A DNA stretch of 64,000 nt, from the NCBI RefSeq assembly GCF_019703515.2, contig NC_059346.1:13981001-14045000 (forward strand). Direction: 5' to 3'. Source of the stretch: Myxocyprinus asiaticus. Lineage: Eukaryota; Chordata; Actinopteri; Cypriniformes; Catostomidae. The notes beneath the pieces are model-generated. The model was not told the DNA's origin. It did no database searches and saw only the letters and a program-made list of their open reading frames with translations. How positions within the stretch are numbered: the stretch's first letter is position 1; each line of letters begins with the position of its first letter. A program made the position numbers and the translations under genes. Positions 58,792-64,000 of this stretch are shown here, piece after piece.

Positions 58792-59024
58792 TGTAACAGT
58801 ATAAGGATGGGCAAGGAGGAGGCGGGAACCGGCTGAACAGTAAACATAAAGTTTTAATGCCAAAATCAACTTAAAACCAACATAAACATGCAGCGTGGCC
58901 GCGTGCATCTCTATCTCTCAAACTGGCGCCTCCGGCTCGTCTTTATCCCCCTACCGGCTGATTAGCCCGATTCAGGGCCGGCCGTGTGTCTTCATGGCCC
59001 GGCCCCACCCTCCTCCTCATCACA
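58792..59024 (-). repeat. LTR (left copy)
   Basis: 233-bp long terminal repeat; includes a segment (about 58895-58940, 'gcatctctatctctcaaact') that is absent from the other copy. Confidence 0.82.
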
Positions 59025-59493
59025 CTCCTCCACTCAGGTCAGGGAATCCCCGGACATGACGCACTCCCCTCCCTTCCTGGAGCCTGTCTGCTGGCAGGTC
59101 TTCCCCGCTGTTCTGGAGCCCTGAAAGAGACTAGGGGAGGGAAAGATGAGAGGGAAAGAGCGAGGTGGAGCAACAGAAAGAGAGAGGAGAGAGAGAAAAA
59201 CTTGTTAGCCGGCTCCAGGATGCCCTGTCGCCTGGTCTTCAACTGCTCCTCCACCCTCTGGCAGATGCCAGCTCGCTCCTCCCCCGGTGGACGGCAGCGA
59301 GTCCTCCGGCTCCTGGCAGACGGAACCACTACTCCCCTTCTTCGGTGGACGGCTGCAGCTCCTCCCGGCTCTCGTCGGCCAGCAGCGACCTTTCTGTCCC
59401 CAGGCAGAAAGCCGCGGCTGCTCCTTTGGCGGACAGAAGTGGCGAGGACTCTGCGACAGCGCATCCCTCCTCCTTCCCGGGTTTCTTTACCAC

Positions 59494-59683
59494 TGTAACA
59501 GTATAAGGATGGGTAAGGAGGAGGCGGGAACCGGCTGAACAGTAAACAAAGTTTTAATGTCAAACTCAACTTAAAACCAACATAAACAAACATGTAGCAC
59601 GGCCGCATCTTTATCCCCCTCCCAGCTGATTAGCTCGATTCAGGGCCAGCCGTGTGTTTTCACGGCCCCCCCCCCCCGTCACA
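59494..59683 (-). repeat. LTR (right copy)
   Basis: 190-bp long terminal repeat sharing 'gtaaggaggaggcgggaacc' and 'acttaaaaccaacataaac' with the left copy, and ending in a C homopolymer followed by GTCACA. Confidence 0.82.
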
Positions 59684-59819
59684 GTGCCATCATGTTACTA
59701 CAATAATAGTTCGGTGTGCAACACAGTGTCATTTAATCGGCCCACATATCAGAGATGTGACAGACGGGTTTCAGCTCATATTATTAAAGTGCTCACCTGT
59801 TTCATTCTCCCTCTCTCTC

Positions 59820-60228
59820 CTCAACAGTTCCCTGTAACTTTTAACTGCCGTGTCTAATGACAAAAAGGCAAATATTCATAAAAATAATATCATATACCAT
59901 CTGCAAATATGCACATATCTCGTTTAAACAGATGCAATAAACAAATCTCACAAAACTTGAGCAGATTCAGCATCCTGTGGAGCGCTCATTTATCTACCTT
60001 TAAAGCACGTATTCTATCAGCCTCTCCTCAGCAGTTCCCTGTAACTTTTAACTTTCTTTCTAATGATAAAAGGCAAATATCAATAAAACTTCTATTATAT
60101 ACCATTTGCAAATATGCGGATATCTTGTTTAAACAGATATAATTCACGAACCTCACGAAAATCCAGTGTTTTCTTCCCATTGAGCACTCATTTAATATCT
60201 TCCTCTGAAGCGCGTATTCTGTCAGCCA
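59820..60228. repeat. 207-bp tandem duplication inside the hAT element
   Basis: Two diverged copies (59820-60026 and 60027-60228), each starting near 'cagttccctgtaactttta' and including 'gtttaaacagat' and 'gcgtattct..cagcc'. A partial third unit seems to precede them (about 59760-59819). Confidence 0.75.
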
Positions 60229-62900
60229 GAATCAAAACTTCAGGATCAGGATCAAAAGGTCCTCTGATTCACAAATTAGGATGGTCACTCCGGGACAATC
60301 CAAGCAGGCAATCCAGGCTGTTTAAACTGTCATGAGAAGATTGCTTCTCACACTGGACCAGCACAAACGGGTGAGTGCAACTTCAAAGTAAAAGCGCTTC
60401 ACGTGTGCTATAAGTAAATGTCTTATTCACTATACACTGTATGTACAATTGGTTTGATTCTGTATTTTTTGAGAAACTGTGTGTAGTGTTCTGCACAGAC
60501 TTCTTCCTAATATACTGACAATTTCTTCATGTGCCAATAAATTACTAAAATTTGATGACTGAACAGAAATCAGAAGAAACTGCTATCTACCATTTAAAAT
60601 GCAATATTATTTTTTAGATTCTTTTTGCAAAGATAAAGTTTTGTGTGAAATTAAGTAAATATAGTACTAAATATGAGTTTATTAATTTTTAGCATAATAT
60701 TTTGTTTATGTTATATACTATATTAAATTGTGTGACATATTGACATTGTATCGGACTATCGGCCACCCTGCTCTCTGTATAGCAGCATTGGCCATTAAAA
60801 ACCCATATCGGTCGACCACTAATTATAATGCATGGAATATACATTATGCATGGGCATTTTTTTATGTCTTCTCTTGAGATCTCGACTGTTCATGAGAAGT
60901 CTCAGGAATACAAATTATATAATTTTTTTATTTTTTTATATCAAGTTATATCATGGGGCTGTTGAATGCTTGATTCTAAAGTGTGTAGTTAGTTTTCAGT
61001 AAACACCCGGCTATGAAGTAGTTCCAGGTCTTGACCACATAATGATTCCATATAACGTACAGACTACCACAGCAAAATCACCATATACAACAAAGACATT
61101 GGTTAAGTAAGTCGAATAAGAATGACAAACAGTGTCTGTAATATCCTAAATTTATTTCAATTTCTGTTGGAAAGCACCCTTGCGCTCCCTCCCTCTCTCT
61201 TTTGCTTTTGTCTCATCCACTCTCACACATTTAATTCTTCATTGGACACCACCATTAAAACAAGGTACAGCAGGTGTCAAATATAGTATGATTTTCATGT
61301 CCTTTCATTTACTCAAGACAGAGCTCTACGACAACACCGATTTGAAGCATTACCATAAGTACCAAGCAAACAGAGCCTTGATGTCAATGCACCCACGCAA
61401 CCTGATCAATACAACAGTTTCTAACAGTTTCACCTTATGCGCCAGAGAAACTAGCAAAGTGGATTTACAGGTTATAGAGTTGTCAAAAGCTATTATGAGG
61501 ATTTTAAAGTGTTCAGGGGATGTCAAACAACTGGAAGCAGAGCGTTGAGATTTTAAAACATGAGCAGGGAGATTATGAAACAAGAGTACTTAATTCATAA
61601 ATCCACAAGATCCTACCTTCACGCTGTGGATGTACTGATATTCTTCTGTGTTCATGAAACTCCAAAAGACAACACAAAATCATTTCAAATATCTCTGTAC
61701 GACACCTCTGGCCATCTTTTCGTGTCATTCGCCCATTGTGTTATTGTTAAGATGAGCAGATTTTTTGAGTGTTAAACCGGGATGGGGGAAGGGTGCAACT
61801 ATATTTATAAATACACACACACACACACACATATACATGTGAAAGTGTATGTTTTATTTTATATATCGTTTACAACAACTTTAATCACATTTAAGCCTCT
61901 AAAAAATGTAGGGTGACAAATTCATTTAAAAAAAGTACAATTGTAATTTGCATGTGTAATAATACGAGCTGTCACTGTTGGAAATTTCATGTCAACTACA
62001 CATTTTAACACAAATTATTAACAAATTGAAACCTAAAAATTAAGCAGAATTACACGGATAACAAATAACGCTTGTATCATGAAAAGTGCAGTGTGTCATA
62101 GCTGTCTGAATGTGATTTGCCAGGTCTAATTTATCTCCGCAGGTGTCAGAAAAAACATTTAGAGTGACACCTCACTAGCATTTTCACGTAGTAAAGGGGT
62201 GGTGTAGACTCACACCATCAACTCTAAGTGAAAAAACTTTCTTTGCTCCCACACGTAATCCATTTTGATCGACTCTTCTCAGTAGCTTCAATACAAACAG
62301 GAAGTTAGATGACAAAATTCAGAAGAGCGGAGTACGGAAAAGGGGCGGGGCTGAATAAGGTGAATTCAATCCGAGATATCTCTTTATATCTGTGTAAAGT
62401 ACCCTCGCGCTTCCCCTCTTCCTCTCTTAAGCTCACAACGGACGCACACACATACGCTTGAGCTGGACACATAGCGTTGATGTCAATGGACTCCTGTGAC
62501 TTAATAAAACAGTTAGTAGCAACAGGATATCTATATACAAGGATGGTGACACTTGCTGCTGCTGAGAAGTATACTTAAACTTACATCTTGGTGATTTGAA
62601 TGGATGTTACTGCTGACGAGATGGCAGCAAACACAGTTAATAATCCCACACGCGATCTCTCTCAGTTTTCTCTCTCTCACTTACACACATGCACACATGC
62701 ACTACCTTGTTACTACAGTAAGTGCTTAACAGTAGTACAAGCCTCTATTACTAGTTCTAAATTTTCGAACTAGCAACGAAGGCTTGTGCTAGACCAAAGC
62801 AAGACGCTGAATCCGTGGTGGAAGAAAGTAGTTCCATTCACATTTTAGCGACAAAAACCAGAAAATGTCTTGAGATAAAACTCTGAATGATATCATAGGG

Positions 62901-63180
62901 CAGGGGTATCCAATGTCCTGCCCCCGGGCCACCTATGGCCCTCCGATTGCTCCGATGCGGCCCGCGAGAGACTTTAGAAATAGAACAGAATTAGGCCCGC
63001 TATGGAGAAATTATATGAAATTCATATTCTGGGCACTGGATGTCACTATCACATGCAGCCACTATTCACAGCACATCGTCTCCGCTAGTGTGTTCTGTGT
63101 TGTCACCAGCTTCATCCACTGGCAGAGATCAACAGGAGATTTGAATACTCTTTATTTCCAAGGATGAAGCACCCTGCAGA
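62901..63180. repeat. possible hAT (Charlie-type) fragment
   Basis: CAGGGGTATCCAATGTCC, then 'gccccc gggcc' and 'tgcggcccgcgagag', resembles the CAGGGGTCCCCAAAC...GGCCCGCGGGCC ends of Charlie-like hAT elements. The matching opposite end was not found, so this is a fragment or chance similarity. Confidence 0.4.
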
Positions 63181-63714
63181 AAGAATTATGCATTTATTAA
63201 AGGATTGACATCAGGCAAGTGGGCGCCCTGAACTCCACCAGCCATCTCATTTCCAACCACCCACAACCCCCAGCTGCCCCCACCCCAACAAAAGTTGTTG
63301 AAGGGTGTGGGGTGGGGGGGTTGCTGAAGCGAGTTTTGCCCAGGACGCCATACAATCTAGAACAGCTACTGCTTCATAAAGTGATAAAATGTAATCTGAT
63401 TCTGATTATTGTGATTGGTCACACCCAACACTCAGTAGCAGATCTATATGTTCTTTGCAGTGCCACTGAATGGATATCAAAAAGATAAAAATGTGAATAA
63501 ATGAGTATAATACTCTGTATAAGATGCATTACTGTTCCATTATAAGAGTTCTTTGTGAGTGAAATACCCTATCCTTTATTTACATGTAGGGCCTACACAA
63601 GCATACTATAGAGCACAAATTATAATTAAAACTTGCATAATATTAAGCTACAATATAAAGATTATGCATAGTGGCAATCTATTTTGTGATTACATAGTTG
63701 CTAATTTTTTTTGT

Positions 63715-64000
63715 GTGTGTGTGTGGATTTTTTTTCCCTTTTTCTCCCAATTTGGAATGCCCAATTCCCAATGTACTTTTAAGTCCTCGTGGTCGTGTAG
63801 TGATTTGCCTCAGTCTGGGTGGTGGAGGATAAATCCCAGCTGCCTCCGCGTCTGAGACCACCAACCTGCGCTTCTTATCACATGGAGCGCGTTGCCACTG
63901 AGATATAGCACGTGTGGAGGCTTCACGCCATCCACCATAGCATCCTTGCTCAATTCACCACACGCCCCACAGAGAACGAACCACATTATAGCGACCGGGC
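63715..64000 (-). repeat. cyprinid-type interspersed repeat, runs off the window
   Basis: Contains 'ctcccaatttggaatgccca', 'aagtcctcgtggt', 'tgcctccgcgtctgagacc' and 'gtggaggcttcacgcc', a combination I associate with an abundant repeat of cyprinid genomes. The T-rich stretch at its left and the boundary at the window end leave its class (SINE or DNA element) open. Confidence 0.55.

Larger units (their letters stand above)
58792..59683 (-). mobile_element. short LTR retroelement (TRIM-like), no coding capacity
   Basis: Direct repeats 58792-59024 (233 bp) and 59494-59683 (190 bp) both begin TGTAACAGTATAAGG and end CA, and are flanked by the exact 5-bp duplication GTGCC (58787-58791 and 59684-59688). 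They are LTRs around a 469-bp interior without gag or pol. Read on the minus strand, the sequence just inside the first LTR (TGGTAAAGAAACCCGGGA, about 59475-59492) resembles a tRNA primer-binding site, and a purine-rich GGAGGAG run abuts the other LTR, so minus orientation is likely. The right-hand LTR lacks about 40 bp present in the left one. The GC-rich composition differs from its surroundings. Confidence 0.85.
53467..60821. mobile_element. hAT element, 7.36 kb, carrying nested retroelements
   Basis: The left end TAGTGGTCGACCGATAT (53467) and right end ATATCGGTCGACCACTA (to 60821) are perfect 17-bp inverted repeats. Both are flanked by an exact 8-bp target duplication ATTATAAT (53459-53466 and 60822-60829), diagnostic of the hAT superfamily. 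No transposase is present. The hAT's own sequence appears confined to about 53467-53602 and about 59730-60821; the middle is a minus-strand LINE that itself holds a small LTR element. Located in the intron after the C1 exon of unc13b. Confidence 0.92.
60830..64000 (+). other. intron downstream of the hAT element
   Basis: No unc13b exon and no other gene recognised. A hAT-like end is near 62901 and a cyprinid-type interspersed repeat occupies the last 300 bases. CA microsatellite at about 61815-61831. Confidence 0.55.

Noticed and set aside
59039..59608. 189-residue antisense frame and overlapping plus-strand frames of 113-170 residues
   Set aside because: They cross LTR boundaries of the small retroelement in GC-rich sequence where stops are rare; no similarity to gag or pol.
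61180..61548. 122-residue frame in the last intron, considered as the next unc13b exon
   Set aside because: No resemblance to the expected post-C1 sequence and no matching splice sites or phase.

Overview
The window is vertebrate nuclear DNA from a ray-finned fish, most likely a cypriniform. It is AT-rich, with split genes and GT-AG introns, long TC/AC/GAA microsatellites, and teleost-type LINEs, hAT elements, TTAA-type elements and a 5S-derived SINE. The right edge carries an interspersed repeat I associate with cyprinids. Species and chromosome cannot be named from sequence alone.

One gene dominates: a partial unc13b (Munc13-2, synaptic-vesicle priming factor) on the + strand. Fifteen exons can be placed by protein similarity plus splice sites and phase: 2028-2151, 2721-2794, 4268-4325, 4687-4722 (36-nt cassette), 9857-10076, 10320-26814 (a single 16.5-kb coding exon), 27256-27510, 28575-28662, 45597-48343 (alternative 5' exon of the brain-type isoform, start ATG 45766), 49078-49100, 49942-49985, 50091-50166, 50432-50437 (6-nt microexon), 52041-52115 and 52987-53206 (C1 domain). 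The upstream C2A exons and all exons after C1 (C2B, MUN, C2C) lie outside the window. UNC13B rather than UNC13A is indicated by SLKDEEL before C1, [10 protein letters not shown] within C1 and GIDSMPDLR upstream (family comparison from memory).

The phases define three kinds of N-terminus. The ubiquitous form runs exons 2028...10076 > 27256 > 28575 > 49942. The brain-type form runs 45597-48343 > 49078 > 49942. The giant-exon form enters in phase from 10076, but its best donor leaves in phase 0. That fits exon 49942 and not exon 27256, so the giant exon is predicted to be mutually exclusive with exons 27256 and 28575, or to end the protein. The giant exon encodes about 5,500 residues of mostly low-complexity sequence: an acidic start, about 24 copies of a G-G-L-L-S-G-L-F-K-like motif, Trp/Tyr-rich segments, a cluster of CtBP-type P-x-D-L-S-like motifs, five APAN...D-M-S modules, three tandem 124-residue repeats, and a G-L-F-S-M-F-G array.

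The introns are rich in transposons, several of them nested. A 5'-truncated LINE (about 6775-9018) sits inside a TTAA-flanked element (6086-9640). A broken hAT transposase gene (42396-44682, minus strand) sits inside a second TTAA-flanked element (41832-45090). A 7.36-kb hAT element with an exact 8-bp target duplication (53467-60821) holds a minus-strand LINE with ORF1 esterase, endonuclease and RT remnants, and also a small LTR pair with a 5-bp target duplication (58792-59683). No tRNA gene, CRISPR array or second host gene was recognised.
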